Assembly: GCF_016921195.1 (NCBI RefSeq)
Contig: NZ_JAFGYF010000001.1
Location: 620,001-684,000, forward strand
Reading direction: 5' to 3'
DNA from: Cellulosimicrobium cellulans
Lineage (GTDB): Bacteria > Actinomycetota > Actinomycetes > Actinomycetales > Cellulomonadaceae
DNA: 64,000 bases
The notes beneath the pieces were generated by a model that worked only from the letters and a program-made list of their open reading frames with translations, was not told the origin of the DNA and did not search any database. Shown here one piece after another: positions 8,618 to 17,215 of the stretch. A program made the translations under genes and the position numbers. Every line of letters begins with the position of its first letter. Position 1 is the stretch's first letter.

Positions 8618-8764
8618 GACGACGGCGCGTGGCGACCGTCGACGGCGCGCCGCGGGACGCCGTCGAAGGTCAGGACGAAGGTCCTGCGAGGCCGGGACGT
8701 GCGGCCGCGCGGACGGGGGACTCCGCGCGGCCGGAGCCGGCCGCCGCGGCGCTAGCCTCGGGAC

Positions 8765-9323
8765 GTGGCCCGACGTCCGCCCGGCTGGGTGCCGAACCAG
8801 CACGGCGCGTGGCCCATGCTCCTGCTGCCGTTCGTGGTCGGCACGGTGCGCGGCGTGCAGGACCGCGCTCAGGCTGTGGGCGTCGGCGCGGCGCACCGAG
8901 CGGTCCGTCGCCGCGGGCGGCGCCCTGACGGTCGCGGCGTCGCTCATGACGGTCGTCGCCGACGCGGCGTGCCGGCCCACGGGTGCGTCCGTCCTCGCCG
9001 TCCCGGCCGTCGTCTGGCTGGTCGCCGCGCTGCTCCTCGCGTACCTGCTCGGCACGGTGCTCTACGTCAAGACGATGATCCGCGAGCGCGGCATGCTGTC
9101 GTACGTCGTCGCCTCGGTCGCGTACCACGCGGCGGTCACCGTCGCGGCGGGCGTCGTCGCCGTCGTGCACGACCCCACGTGGTGGTGGGCGACGGCGTTC
9201 CTCGCCGCCGCGACCGCGCGGGCGGCGCTCCTGCCGGGCCGGCCGCTGAGCCCGAAGGCCGTCGGGATCGGGGAGATCGTCGCGACGGTGCTGCTGCTCG
9301 CCGTCGCGCTCGTCGTGCGGTAG
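8765..9323 (+). pseudogene. YwiC-like membrane protein, internally deleted and frameshifted
   Basis: The gene begins in one frame with PGWVPNQHGAWPMLLLPFVV, the usual start of YwiC-like proteins. It continues in a different frame from about 8850 with AASLMTVVADA, LLAYLLGTVLYVKTMIRERG and PKAVGIGEIVATV, which are the family's C-terminal half. About 100 residues expected between the two parts are missing. Either an internal deletion changed the frame or the assembly has an error here. A -10-like TAGCCT (8753-8758) sits 6 nt before the GTG. No intact reading frame joins the halves. Confidence 0.75.
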
Positions 9324-9430
9324 CCCTGGGCATTCGCCGGCCCGGCCCACCTCCTGCTGCTCGCGCGTTCCCAGGGCGTTCGACGTCGACGCGGCCGTGC
9401 AGCGCTCGTCGCTCGTGCGGGAGACAGGGC

Positions 9431-10657
9431 TCAGCGGTCGATCGCCGCGGCGATGACCCGGGCGCTCACGACGGCGCCGTCCTCGCGGGCGTAGGCGTCG
9501 CGCACGCGCCCGGCCGCCTCGCGGAACCGCGGCTCGGTGAGAAGGCGCGTCACGGCGTCGGGCAGGGCGGTCGTCCCGGCCTGCTTCGGAGAGAGCGCGA
9601 CGGCGTTGCCCTGCCGGACGCAGACGTCGACGTTCCACATCTGCTCGGGCTGCAGCCCCATGCCGACGAACGGCACGCCCGTGGCGCACGCCGTCTGGAC
9701 GGTGCCCTGCCCGCCGTGCAGGACGGCGGCGTCGACGAGCCCGCCCAGGCGGTGCGCGGGGAGCAGGTCGGTCACATGGACGTTCGGGGGCAGGACGTCG
9801 CCGTCGCGCAGGTAGTGCGCGACGGGCGCGACCACGTGGACGGGGAGATCGCCGAGCCGTCGCGCGGCGGCGAGCGTGAGGTCGCGGCTCGCCGACGACC
9901 CGAGCCCGAGGTAGACGAGCGGCTCGGGCCGCGCGGCGAGCTCGTGGACCACCTCGGGGAGCGGAGTGTCGAGGTGGGCGAAGATCGGCCCGACCCGCTC
10001 GTACCCGGCCGGGAGCGCGTACCCCTCCAGCTCGGACGGCATGACGGTGAGCAGGTTGCGGTCGGCCTCCAGCAGCGACACGACCGTCCGCAGCGGCGGG
10101 ACGCCGTGCGCGCGGGCGACGGTGGTGAACGCGTGCGGGGCGAGAGGGGCGTGGTTGTACGCCCACCGCAGCGCGGTCGTCGCGACGCGGTCGAGCGTCC
10201 GTGCGGCGCGTCCCGTGCCGCGCACGAGGCCGAGGCGCGCCGTCTGCTCCACCTGCGGCCGAGTGAGGGCGAACGGGACGGGGTAGAAGAGCGGTACGTG
10301 CTCGGCGCGGGCCGAGATCATGGACGTGGGGTTGGTGCCGATGACGACCGCCGCCGCCTTCACGTCGCGGATCAGCGCGCGCTCGGCGTCGACGCGCGCG
10401 GCGACGAGCTCGGCGGTGAACGGGTTGCGCAGCGTCCGGCCCTGGTCGAACCGCAGTGCGAGCGCGCGCTCCTCGGGCGTGAACGCGGGGTGCTGGGGCC
10501 GGTACTCGAACCCGGCCTCGGCGACGAGGTGGGCGAAGTCGTCCTCGTAGCCCATGAACACCGGCGTGTGCCGGGCGGGAAGGGCGCGGGCCACCTCGAT
10601 CATGCGCGTCACCTCGGCGAGGTTGAACGTGATCGGGCAGAACACGACGGCGGCCAC
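9431..10657 (-). CDS. Glycosyltransferase, MGT/UGT-like (GT1)
   Basis: Predicted nucleotide-sugar-dependent glycosyltransferase of the GT-B fold; the acceptor is unknown. The N-terminus VVFCPITFNLAEVTRMIEVA resembles the acceptor domain of macrolide-type transferases. The C-terminal donor-binding motif is LHGGQGTVQTACATGVPFVG, followed by EQMWNVD. The GTG at 10657 is chosen because GAGAGGGA lies just upstream and it begins 1 nt after the stop of the preceding TetR gene. The product is 408 residues. The shared operon suggests that a compound sensed by the TetR protein is glycosylated, possibly for detoxification; that is inference. Confidence 0.85.
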   Translation of the reverse strand: MAAVVFCPITFNLAEVTRMIEVARALPARHTPVFMGYEDDFAHLVAEAGFEYRPQHPAFTPEERALALRFDQGRTLRNPFTAELVAARVDAERALIRDVKAAAVVIGTNPTSMISARAEHVPLFYPVPFALTRPQVEQTARLGLVRGTGRAARTLDRVATTALRWAYNHAPLAPHAFTTVARAHGVPPLRTVVSLLEADRNLLTVMPSELEGYALPAGYERVGPIFAHLDTPLPEVVHELAARPEPLVYLGLGSSASRDLTLAAARRLGDLPVHVVAPVAHYLRDGDVLPPNVHVTDLLPAHRLGGLVDAAVLHGGQGTVQTACATGVPFVGMGLQPEQMWNVDVCVRQGNAVALSPKQAGTTALPDAVTRLLTEPRFREAAGRVRDAYAREDGAVVSARVIAAAIDR

Positions 10658-10658
10658 G

Positions 10659-11273
10659 TCAGTCCCTCTCGGTCGGGCGGGTCGAGGGCGCGACGGCGTC
10701 GCGCAGCATGGCGAGCGCCGCGCGCGCGGCGTCCGCGCCGGCGTCGCCCTGGGCGAGGGCCCAGGCGTCGACCGCGAGGAGCGCGGCGAGCGCGACGTCG
10801 GTGAGCAGGTCGGGCGGGACGTCGTCGCGCAGCACTCCGAGCTCCTGGCCCCGCTCGACGTAGGCGCGGGCGCCGGCGGTCCAACGGTCGCGGAGCGCGC
10901 GGAGCGCCGCGTCGGGCTGTGCACGGTGGGCAAGGAGCCCGAGCGCGCGGGCCTCCGGGTGCACGGCGAGCGAGCGCTCGAGCCCCGCGGCCGCGCGGGT
11001 CAGGGCGTCGAGATAGGTCCTCGCGGTGAGCGTCGTCGGGTCGGGCAGGGCGAGTGCCTCGTCCACGAGCGTCGCGAGACGGGCCAGGAGGTCGTCGTAG
11101 AGCGCCCGCTTGTCACCGACGTGGTGGTACACCGAGCTCTTGGCGACGCCCGACGCCTCGACGATCCGGTTGAGCGACGCACGCTCGAAGCCGAGACGCG
11201 CGAACTCCTCCGCGGCGGCCTGCCGTAACCGCGCGCGGGCGGCGGGGTCCATCGGGGCGCGTGGGCGGGACAT
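10659..11273 (-). CDS. TetR-family regulator upstream of a glycosyltransferase
   Basis: A 204-residue repressor-type protein. The N-terminal helix-turn-helix is at residues about 15-65 (FERASLNRIVEASGVAKSSV, then YHHVGDKRALYDDLLARL), followed by a helical ligand domain. It is the first gene of a two-gene operon with the glycosyltransferase and is divergent from a DinB gene. The -10 hexamer TACGGT (11286-11281) is 7 nt before the ATG and there is no ribosome site, so the mRNA is probably leaderless. A long palindrome immediately upstream is the likely operator. Confidence 0.9.
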   Translation of the reverse strand: MSRPRAPMDPAARARLRQAAAEEFARLGFERASLNRIVEASGVAKSSVYHHVGDKRALYDDLLARLATLVDEALALPDPTTLTARTYLDALTRAAAGLERSLAVHPEARALGLLAHRAQPDAALRALRDRWTAGARAYVERGQELGVLRDDVPPDLLTDVALAALLAVDAWALAQGDAGADAARAALAMLRDAVAPSTRPTERD

Positions 11274-11280
11274 GCGCCGG

Positions 11281-11347
11281 ACCGTAGCATTCCTGGACCG
11301 TTGCGGTCTAGGAATCGGCGCCTACGAGAAGGAGCCGCCGCTAGGGT
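11281..11347. promoter_or_regulatory. Divergent leaderless promoters with a TetR operator
   Basis: A 27-bp palindrome at 11289-11315 has arms ATTCCTGGACCG and CGGTCTAGGAAT around TTG. It lies between a minus-strand -10 (TACGGT, 11286-11281) for the TetR gene and a plus-strand -10 (TAGGGT, 11342-11347) for the DinB gene. GACCG/CGGTC arms are common in TetR-family operators. Binding here would block the TetR promoter directly and might also affect the DinB promoter. Confidence 0.75.
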
Positions 11348-11353
11348 GGCGCC

Positions 11354-11884
11354 GTGACCGACCACCGCACCGACCCGCCCGTCGCCGCCGACGAGGTGGC
11401 CACGCTGCGCGGCTTCCTCGACTTCCACCGCGACACGCTGCGGTGGAAGACGTCGGGCCTCGACGCAGCCGAGCTCTCCCGCCGCGTCCCGCCGTCGTCG
11501 ATGACGCTCGGCGGGCTGCTCAAGCACCTCGCGTTCGTCGAGTCCCAGTGGTTCTCGCAGGTGCTCCTCGACGAGCCGCTCCTGGCTCCCTTCGACACCG
11601 CCGACTGGGCTGACGACCGGGACTGGGACTGGACGTCCGCCGCGGGCGACTCCCCGGCGGAGCTGCGCATGCTCTTCGACCGCGCCGTCGCGGCGTCGGA
11701 CGCGATCCTCGACGACGCGCTCGCCGACGGCGGCCTGGACCGGCTGAGCGCGCGGCCCGACCGGCAGACGGGGGAGCGGTGGAACCTGCGCTGGATCCTC
11801 GTCCACATGATCGAGGAGTACGCGCGGCACAACGGTCACGCCGACCTGCTCCGCGAGGCGATCGACGGGACCGTCGGCGAGTAG
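11354..11884 (+). CDS. DinB-superfamily protein (DUF664-like)
   Basis: A 176-residue four-helix-bundle protein of the DinB/DUF664 group. Members bind a metal through conserved histidines and many act as thiol-dependent transferases or isomerases. Likely metal ligands are His in LLKHLAFVESQWF and the two near the end in IEEYARHNGHADLLREA. The start GTG has a TAGGGT -10 six nt upstream, consistent with a leaderless message. It is divergent from the TetR/glycosyltransferase operon and may belong to the same response. The exact reaction is unknown. Confidence 0.85.
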   Translation: MTDHRTDPPVAADEVATLRGFLDFHRDTLRWKTSGLDAAELSRRVPPSSMTLGGLLKHLAFVESQWFSQVLLDEPLLAPFDTADWADDRDWDWTSAAGDSPAELRMLFDRAVAASDAILDDALADGGLDRLSARPDRQTGERWNLRWILVHMIEEYARHNGHADLLREAIDGTVGE

Positions 11885-11937
11885 CGCCCAGCCGCTACGT
11901 CGCCGAGTGCAGGCAACGGTCGCGGTCGGCTGGGCGC
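11884..11937 (+). terminator. Inverted repeat after the DinB gene
   Basis: GCGCCCAGCCG (11884-11894) is exactly complementary to CGGCTGGGCGC (11927-11937), an 11-bp stem with a 32-nt loop. It starts at the stop codon of the DinB gene. There is no T-tract, which is common for terminators in this GC range. Confidence 0.45.
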
Positions 11938-12004
11938 AAGCATCTCAGGCACTCTGCGGATCTTGCCGGGTCGACGGTTGCCCTCGGCTCCGGTGCCCGG
12001 GACG

Positions 12005-12394
12005 ATGGCCCGCGTGACCGCTCCCGAGCAGCCCTCGTCCGTTCCCTCTCCGCGCCGCCCGCGCGTCGCGACGGTCGTCCTCGCGTCGCTCGTCCTGGTC
12101 GGGGTCACCCTGCTGGCCGTCGCGGCCTGGGTCGCGAGCCGCCCGACGTCGTCCGGGTGGTTCGCGTACGCGCCGCTGTCCGGGACCACGTTCGTCCCCA
12201 CCGGGGCGTACCCGCTGGGCACTGCGGCGCTCCTCGCCGGCGCCGGAGCGCTGCTCGTCGGGGGCGCGATCGGGTTCGTCCTGGGTCGCCGCAGCGGCCC
12301 GGCCGCGGTGAAGGGCTCCGCGACGACCGCGTCCGGAACGTCGGGACCCGGGGGAACCGCGGGATCCGCCGGCGACGAGGCGTCGGCCGGATGA
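12005..12394 (+). CDS. Small two-helix membrane protein, unrecognised
   Basis: The 129-residue product has a Pro/Ser-rich cytoplasmic start and two transmembrane segments, about residues 24-45 (VATVVLASLVLVGVTLLAVA) and 67-92 (LGTAALLAGAGALLVGGAIG). The extracellular linker holds WFAYAPLSGTTFVPTGAY, and the tail is low-complexity Gly/Ser/Thr. The pattern resembles small actinobacterial membrane proteins of unknown role. The ATG at 12005 is used; an in-frame GTG 9 nt downstream is an alternative. Neither has a clear ribosome site. The stop overlaps the next gene's ATG (ATGA). Confidence 0.65.
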   Translation: MARVTAPEQPSSVPSPRRPRVATVVLASLVLVGVTLLAVAAWVASRPTSSGWFAYAPLSGTTFVPTGAYPLGTAALLAGAGALLVGGAIGFVLGRRSGPAAVKGSATTASGTSGPGGTAGSAGDEASAG

Positions 12395-13068
12395 GCGCGA
12401 GCGACGACCTCGTCCTGCTCGACCTCGACGGCACGCTCACCGACTCCGCCCCCGGCATCCTCGCGTCGGTGCGGCACGCGTACGGCGTGCTGGGGCTCCC
12501 CGTCCCCGCCGAGCCGCTGCTCCGCGGATTCGTGGGGCCCCCGCTCGGGGAGTCGTTCACGGCGCACGGTGTGCCGGTCGACCTCGTGGCCGACGCCGTC
12601 GCTGCCTACCGCGACGTGTACGCGGCCGGGAAGCTGCTCGACAACGCGGTCTACCCGGGGATCCCGGAGTGCCTGACGGCGCTCCGAGGCGCCGGGCTGC
12701 GCCTCGCCGTCGCGACGTCGAAGCCGGAGCCGATGGCGCGGCGGATCGTCGAGCACTTCGGGCTCGGCGCGCACCTCGACCGCGGCCTCGACGACGTGTT
12801 CGGCGCGACGCTCGACGGGTCGCGCAGCACCAAGGGCGACGTCGTCGCGCACGCGCTCGCGTCGCTCGGCGCCCCGCGTCGCGCGGTCATGGTCGGCGAC
12901 CGCGAGCACGACGTCCTCGGAGCCGCGGCCCACCAGATCCCGTGCGTCGGGGTCGCCTGGGGATACGCGCGCCCTGGCGAGCTGGCCGCGGCGGGGGCGA
13001 CGGTGGTCGTCGGGACACCCGCCGAGCTCGTGACGCTCCTGCTCGACCGGGAGCTGCCCGCCGCCTGA
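12391..13068 (+). CDS. HAD-family hydrolase, phosphoglycolate phosphatase-like
   Basis: A 225-residue haloacid dehalogenase-type phosphatase. The nucleophile motif is LLDLDGTLTDSA (D11, D13), motif II is VATSKPEP, and motif III/IV is KGD with MVGDREHDVLGA. A helical cap (about residues 20-85) places it in the Gph/PGP group. That suggests phosphoglycolate or a similar small phosphoester as substrate, but the group is broad. It is translationally coupled to the preceding membrane protein by a 4-nt overlap and converges on the methyltransferase gene. Confidence 0.9.
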   Translation: MSASDDLVLLDLDGTLTDSAPGILASVRHAYGVLGLPVPAEPLLRGFVGPPLGESFTAHGVPVDLVADAVAAYRDVYAAGKLLDNAVYPGIPECLTALRGAGLRLAVATSKPEPMARRIVEHFGLGAHLDRGLDDVFGATLDGSRSTKGDVVAHALASLGAPRRAVMVGDREHDVLGAAAHQIPCVGVAWGYARPGELAAAGATVVVGTPAELVTLLLDRELPAA

Positions 13069-13142
13069 CGGACCTACGCTCGCCCGGGCGGCGCGGAAGC
13101 CGGGGCGGGCGCCGGGACGCGGCCGACGGTGAGGGGCGATCT

Positions 13143-13928
13143 TCAGGCGCGCGCGAGCACGACGACGGGCGCGAGGAGCCCCGCCCGGGTCGCGGCGACG
13201 TTGTTGCTGATCCGCGTGACGAACTCCTGGCCGAACACGACCACGAGGCCGTCCTGCCCCGGGCCTCCGGCCGCGGCGAGCGCTGCCCGGCGGTCGTCGA
13301 CCCGTAGCACGTCGAACCCGGCCGCCGTCAGCGCGTCCGTGTAGGCGTCGGGGGTCTCGACGAACGACGACCCGGCGTCGACCGCCCACGGCATCGGGAA
13401 CGGCAGGTCGCCGACGCCGACGCGCATCTGCTCGTACAGCCCGAACGGGCCGCCGGGTCGGACGACGCGGTGCACCTCCGCGAACAGGGCGGCCTTGTCG
13501 GGCACGTTCATGCCCACGTGCACGAGCATCGCGCGGTCGTGCGACGCGTCGGCGCACGGGAGCCGGTCCCCGTCACCCAGCGCGAACGTCACGAGGCCGG
13601 CGAGGCCGGTGCGCCCGGTGAGCTCGCGTGCCGCGTCCACGAAGTCCGGGCTGACGTCCACGCCCGTGACGGAGCAGGCATACCGGTGGGCGGCGAGCCG
13701 CGCCGGTCCGCCGATCCCGCACCCGACGTCGAGCAGCGAGACGCCCCGCGCGAGGCCGAGGAGGTCGAGGAGCGCCGAGGTCGCGGCGGCGCCTCCCGCG
13801 TGCAGCTGGTCGTAGGGGGACAGCGCGTCCACGGTCACCGGCCCGGCGTCGGCTCCCGCCGCGGCGAGGATGCGGGCGGCGAGGTCCGTCCCGGCGTAGT
13901 GCCGCCGTACCTGGTCCGTCGTGGCCAT
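13143..13928 (-). CDS. SAM-dependent methyltransferase, class I
   Basis: A 261-residue Rossmann-fold methyltransferase. The SAM-binding loop is LLDVGCGIGGPAR (residues about 67-79), with the acidic residue of motif II in VTGVDVSPDF and motif IV-like HVGMNVPDK. The overall layout resembles sterol/ubiquinone-type C-methyltransferases, but the substrate cannot be named. The ATG at 13928 has CGGAGG upstream. The gene is divergent from the TipA-like MerR regulator, which may control it. Confidence 0.85.
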   Translation of the reverse strand: MATTDQVRRHYAGTDLAARILAAAGADAGPVTVDALSPYDQLHAGGAAATSALLDLLGLARGVSLLDVGCGIGGPARLAAHRYACSVTGVDVSPDFVDAARELTGRTGLAGLVTFALGDGDRLPCADASHDRAMLVHVGMNVPDKAALFAEVHRVVRPGGPFGLYEQMRVGVGDLPFPMPWAVDAGSSFVETPDAYTDALTAAGFDVLRVDDRRAALAAAGGPGQDGLVVVFGQEFVTRISNNVAATRAGLLAPVVVLARA

Positions 13929-14033
13929 GGCGGCCTCCGTGCTCGTCGCGCACCCACCTGCGGGTGCTCTTTCGACGGTACGCCCGTCGACGCCACGTCG
14001 CTCGCGTCCGTCGGCCCGATCCGTTCGAGCCGG

Positions 14034-14061
14034 TTGACCTTGACGTAACGTCAACTTCTAG
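14034..14061 (+). promoter_or_regulatory. MerR-type promoter/operator
   Basis: TTGACC (14034-14039) can serve as -35 and TTCTAG or TCTAGC (14056-14062) as -10. Between them lies the near-palindrome TTGACGTAACGTCAA (14040-14054), with a single central mismatch. An operator placed between -35 and -10 is characteristic of MerR-family regulation. It lies 65 bp before the MerR gene. Confidence 0.6.
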
Positions 14062-14125
14062 CGTGGTTCTCGTTGCCGCACGAGGCACGACCACCGAGAC
14101 GCCGACAGCACGGGAGGAGGCAGAG

Positions 14126-14959
14126 ATGCACCCGCCAGGGACGACGAGCGAGCGCACGGCCGACTGGTCCATCCAGGAGGTCGCGCGCCTCGCCGGCACG
14201 ACGAGCCGCACCCTGCGTCACTACGACGCGGTGGGGCTGCTGCGCCCGAGCAGGGTCGCGTCCAACGGCTACCGCCACTACGACGCGGACGCGCTCGTGC
14301 GTCTCCAGCGGATCCTGCTCCTGCGCGACCTCGGCCTCGGGCTCCCCGCGATCCAGGAGGCGCTCGACGGGGCCTCGGACGCGGGGGCCGACGGACCGCC
14401 GTCGGGCGCCGCCGCGCGTGAAGCGCAGGTGCGCGCCCTGCGCGGCCACCTCGAGTGGCTCCGGGCGGAGCGGCAACGGCTGGCGCGGCAGATCGCGTCG
14501 GTCGAACGGACGATCACCACGATGGAAGGAGGTGGCGAGCTCATGGCGGACGACATGTTCGACGGGTTCGACCACACGCAGTACAAGGACGAGGTCGAGG
14601 CCCGCTGGGGCAAGGACGCGTACGCACGGAGCGACGCCTGGTGGCGCGGGCTGTCCGACGACGAGCGTGCCGCATGGCAGACCCGCACGCGCGAGCTCGG
14701 TGAGGACTGGACCGCTGCGGCCACCCGCGGGGTGGACCCGGCGTCCGAGGAGGCGCAGGCGCTCGCGCGCCGCCACGTCGAGTGGCTCGGCGGCGTTCCC
14801 GGCACGCCGGGTGCCGGCGCCGCTCCGGTCAAGGAGTACGTCGTCGGGCTCGGCGAGATGTACGTCGCCGACGAGCGGTTCGCCAAGAACTACGGCGGGG
14901 TCGAGGGCGCCACGTTCGTGCGCGACGCCCTGCTCGTCTACGCGGACGCCCACCTGTAG
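14126..14959 (+). CDS. MerR-family regulator with TipAS ligand domain
   Basis: A 277-residue TipAL-like activator. The N-terminal MerR winged helix is WSIQEVARLAGTTSRTLRHY and onward (residues about 13-80), followed by a coiled coil at about 100-135 (LRGHLEWLRAERQRLARQIA). The C-terminal TipAS domain (about 145-277) includes YKDEVEARWGKDAYARSDAW. TipAS domains bind thiopeptide-type or other antibiotics and trigger promoter activation. The ATG at 14126 follows a strong GGGAGGAGG site. In TipA genes the ligand domain can also be made separately; the in-frame ATG at 14543 follows GGAGGTGGCG and may allow this here. Confidence 0.9.
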   Translation: MHPPGTTSERTADWSIQEVARLAGTTSRTLRHYDAVGLLRPSRVASNGYRHYDADALVRLQRILLLRDLGLGLPAIQEALDGASDAGADGPPSGAAAREAQVRALRGHLEWLRAERQRLARQIASVERTITTMEGGGELMADDMFDGFDHTQYKDEVEARWGKDAYARSDAWWRGLSDDERAAWQTRTRELGEDWTAAATRGVDPASEEAQALARRHVEWLGGVPGTPGAGAAPVKEYVVGLGEMYVADERFAKNYGGVEGATFVRDALLVYADAHL

Positions 14960-14964
14960 TCGGC

Positions 14965-14991
14965 GCCCGGGCCGGGACCTCCGGCCCGGGC
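14965..14991 (+). terminator. Strong hairpin terminator after the MerR gene
   Basis: GCCCGGGCCGG (14965-14975), loop GACCT, and CCGGCCCGGGC (14981-14991) form a perfect 11-bp stem 6 bp after the stop codon. A T-tract is absent. Confidence 0.7.
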
Positions 14992-15064
14992 ACGAACCGC
15001 GCGACGTCACTAGCCTGGGACGTGGCGGGACACGGCGCCCCGCCCGCTCGCCAGGAGGCAGCCC

Positions 15065-17170
15065 ATGGCCACGACGTCGACGTCCACCGGCCCGGCCACG
15101 ACCCGCAACGTCGCCCTCGTGGGGCACAGCGGATCGGGCAAGACCACCCTCGCGGAGGCGTTCCTCCATCGGGCGGGCGCGATCCCGCGGGCCGGCTCCG
15201 TCGCCGAGGGCACGACCGTCTGCGACCACGAGCCCGAGGAGGTCGCCCGCGGCATCTCGGTCAGCCTCGGCGTCGCACATCTCGACTGGCGGGCGCCCGA
15301 CGGCGTGACGCACCAGATCACCCTGCTCGACACGCCCGGATCGCCGGACTTCGCGGGCTCCGTCGACGCGGCGCTCGCCGTGGCCGACGTCGCGCTCGTG
15401 GTGGTGAGCGCCGTCGACGGGGTCCAGTCGGGCACGGAGGAGGTCTGGCGGCGCTGCGACGAGGCGGGGATCCCCCGCCTCGTCGTCGTCTCCCAGGAGG
15501 ACCGCGCGCGGGCGAGCTTTCGCACCGTGCTCGGCGCGCTGCGCGGCGCGCTCGACGCGCCGTTCGTGCCGCTCGAGCTCCCGCTCGGCGAGGAGCAGTC
15601 GCTGCACGGCGTGGCCGACGTCCTCACGGAGCGCGCGCGGGAGTACGACGGCGCCGGGCGCACCCACGAGGAGGACGTCCCCGCGGACGTGCGCGACGAG
15701 GAGCACGCGCTGCACGACGAGGTCGTGGAGGAGATCGTCACGCACGACGACGACCAGCTCGAGGCGTACCTCGCGGGCGACGGGCCCGGTGCCGCGGACC
15801 TCGAGCGCACGCTCGCGCACGAGGTCCTCGCGGGCGAGGCCGTGCCCGTGCTGCTCGCCTCCGCGGTGACGGGCGTCGGCGTCGACCGGGTGCTCGACCT
15901 CGTGTGCGAGCTCGGTCCCTCGCCGGCCGACCGGGCGGCCGTCGTCGCGCTGCCCGACGGCGCGGGGTCGGGCGGCGCCGACGGCTCTCCCCAGGCGGGC
16001 GCGACGACGGAGGTCACTGCCGACCCCGCGGGGGACACGCTCGTGCACGTCTTCCGGACGGTCGTCGACCCGTTCGTCGGGCAGGTCTCGGTCTTCAAGG
16101 TGCTCTCCGGGTCCGTCGCGACGGGCGACCGCCTCGTGAGCACCGTGACCGGTGAGGAGGACCGCGTGCACGGGCTCTTCCGGCTGCGCGGGCGCGAGCA
16201 CGTCGCCGTCGACCGGGTGGTCGCGGGCGATATCGCCGCCGTCGCGAAGCTCTCGGCCGCCTCGACCGGGACGTTGCTGGCGGCGCGGCGCGCGCCCGTG
16301 TCCGCGCGCGACCTGCCCCAGCGGCCCCCGGTGTACGCCGTCGCCCTGCGGCCCGTGTCGCAGTCCGACGACGACAAGCTGTCCTCCGCGCTCACCCGCC
16401 TGCGCGCCGAGGACCCGACGCTGCACGTCGACCTCACCGGGTCGCAGGCCGTGCTCGGCGGGCTCGGGGACACCCACCTCGCCGTCGCGGTCGAGCGGCT
16501 GGAACGCTCGTTCGGCGTGCGCGTCACGACCGAGCCCGTCCAGGTCGCGTACCGGGAGACCATCACGCGCGCCGTCGAGGTCGAGGGCAAGGTGAAGAAG
16601 CAGTCGGGCGGGCACGGGCAGTTCGCCGTCGTGCAGCTCCGGGTGTCCCCGCTCCCGCGCGGCGAGGGGTTCGCGTTCGTCAGCTCCGTCGTCGGCGGGT
16701 CGGTGCCGCGCCAGTATCTCCCCGCCGTGGAGCGCGGCGCGCGCGAGGCGATGGAGGGCGGCGGACCCCACGGCTACCCGGTCGTCGACCTGCGCGTCGA
16801 GGTCGTCGACGGCAAGGCGCACTCCGTCGACTCCTCCGACATGGCGTTCCGCACCGCGGGCGGCGTCGGGGTGCGCGAGGCGCTCGCGGCGGCGGGCACC
16901 GTCGTCCTGGAACCCGTCTCCGCGGTGTCCGTGACCGTCCCGTCCGACGCGCAGGGCGACGTCATGGGCGACCTCTCCGCACGCCGCGGCCACATCACCG
17001 CGACCGACTCCCTGCCCGACGGCCGCGTGCGCATCGACGCGCTCGTCCCCGAGGCCGAGCTCGCTCGGTACGTCCTCGACCTGCGCTCCCTCACCGGCGG
17101 GCGCGGGTCGTTCACGGCCGTCCCCGACCACTACGAGGTCCTCCCGGGCGGCGTCGGGGCGAGACGCTAG
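15065..17170 (+). CDS. EF-G-like translational GTPase (EF-G2 group)
   Basis: A 701-residue protein with the full EF-G domain order: GTPase domain (residues about 14-265), domain II (about 290-390), domain III, domain IV with GHGQFAVVQL, and domain V with VMGDLSARRGHI. G1 is GHSGSGKT (20-27), G2 is near GTTVCD, and G3 is DTPG (89-92). The usual NKxD guanine-specificity motif (G4) is replaced by SQED (143-146). Actinobacteria carry such a second EF-G paralogue of unclear function besides FusA. CAGGAGG lies 5 nt before the ATG, and a TAGCCT at 15010-15015 may be the -10. Confidence 0.9.
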   Translation: MATTSTSTGPATTRNVALVGHSGSGKTTLAEAFLHRAGAIPRAGSVAEGTTVCDHEPEEVARGISVSLGVAHLDWRAPDGVTHQITLLDTPGSPDFAGSVDAALAVADVALVVVSAVDGVQSGTEEVWRRCDEAGIPRLVVVSQEDRARASFRTVLGALRGALDAPFVPLELPLGEEQSLHGVADVLTERAREYDGAGRTHEEDVPADVRDEEHALHDEVVEEIVTHDDDQLEAYLAGDGPGAADLERTLAHEVLAGEAVPVLLASAVTGVGVDRVLDLVCELGPSPADRAAVVALPDGAGSGGADGSPQAGATTEVTADPAGDTLVHVFRTVVDPFVGQVSVFKVLSGSVATGDRLVSTVTGEEDRVHGLFRLRGREHVAVDRVVAGDIAAVAKLSAASTGTLLAARRAPVSARDLPQRPPVYAVALRPVSQSDDDKLSSALTRLRAEDPTLHVDLTGSQAVLGGLGDTHLAVAVERLERSFGVRVTTEPVQVAYRETITRAVEVEGKVKKQSGGHGQFAVVQLRVSPLPRGEGFAFVSSVVGGSVPRQYLPAVERGAREAMEGGGPHGYPVVDLRVEVVDGKAHSVDSSDMAFRTAGGVGVREALAAAGTVVLEPVSAVSVTVPSDAQGDVMGDLSARRGHITATDSLPDGRVRIDALVPEAELARYVLDLRSLTGGRGSFTAVPDHYEVLPGGVGARR

Positions 17171-17215
17171 CCGATGCCCTCGTGCAGGTGCGAGCGGTCG
17201 GCCTCTGAGGTCGCC

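Noticed and set aside
14051-17131. Long minus-strand open frame opposite the MerR and EF-G-like genes
   Set aside because: The translation has no recognisable motif and mirrors well-supported genes on the other strand.
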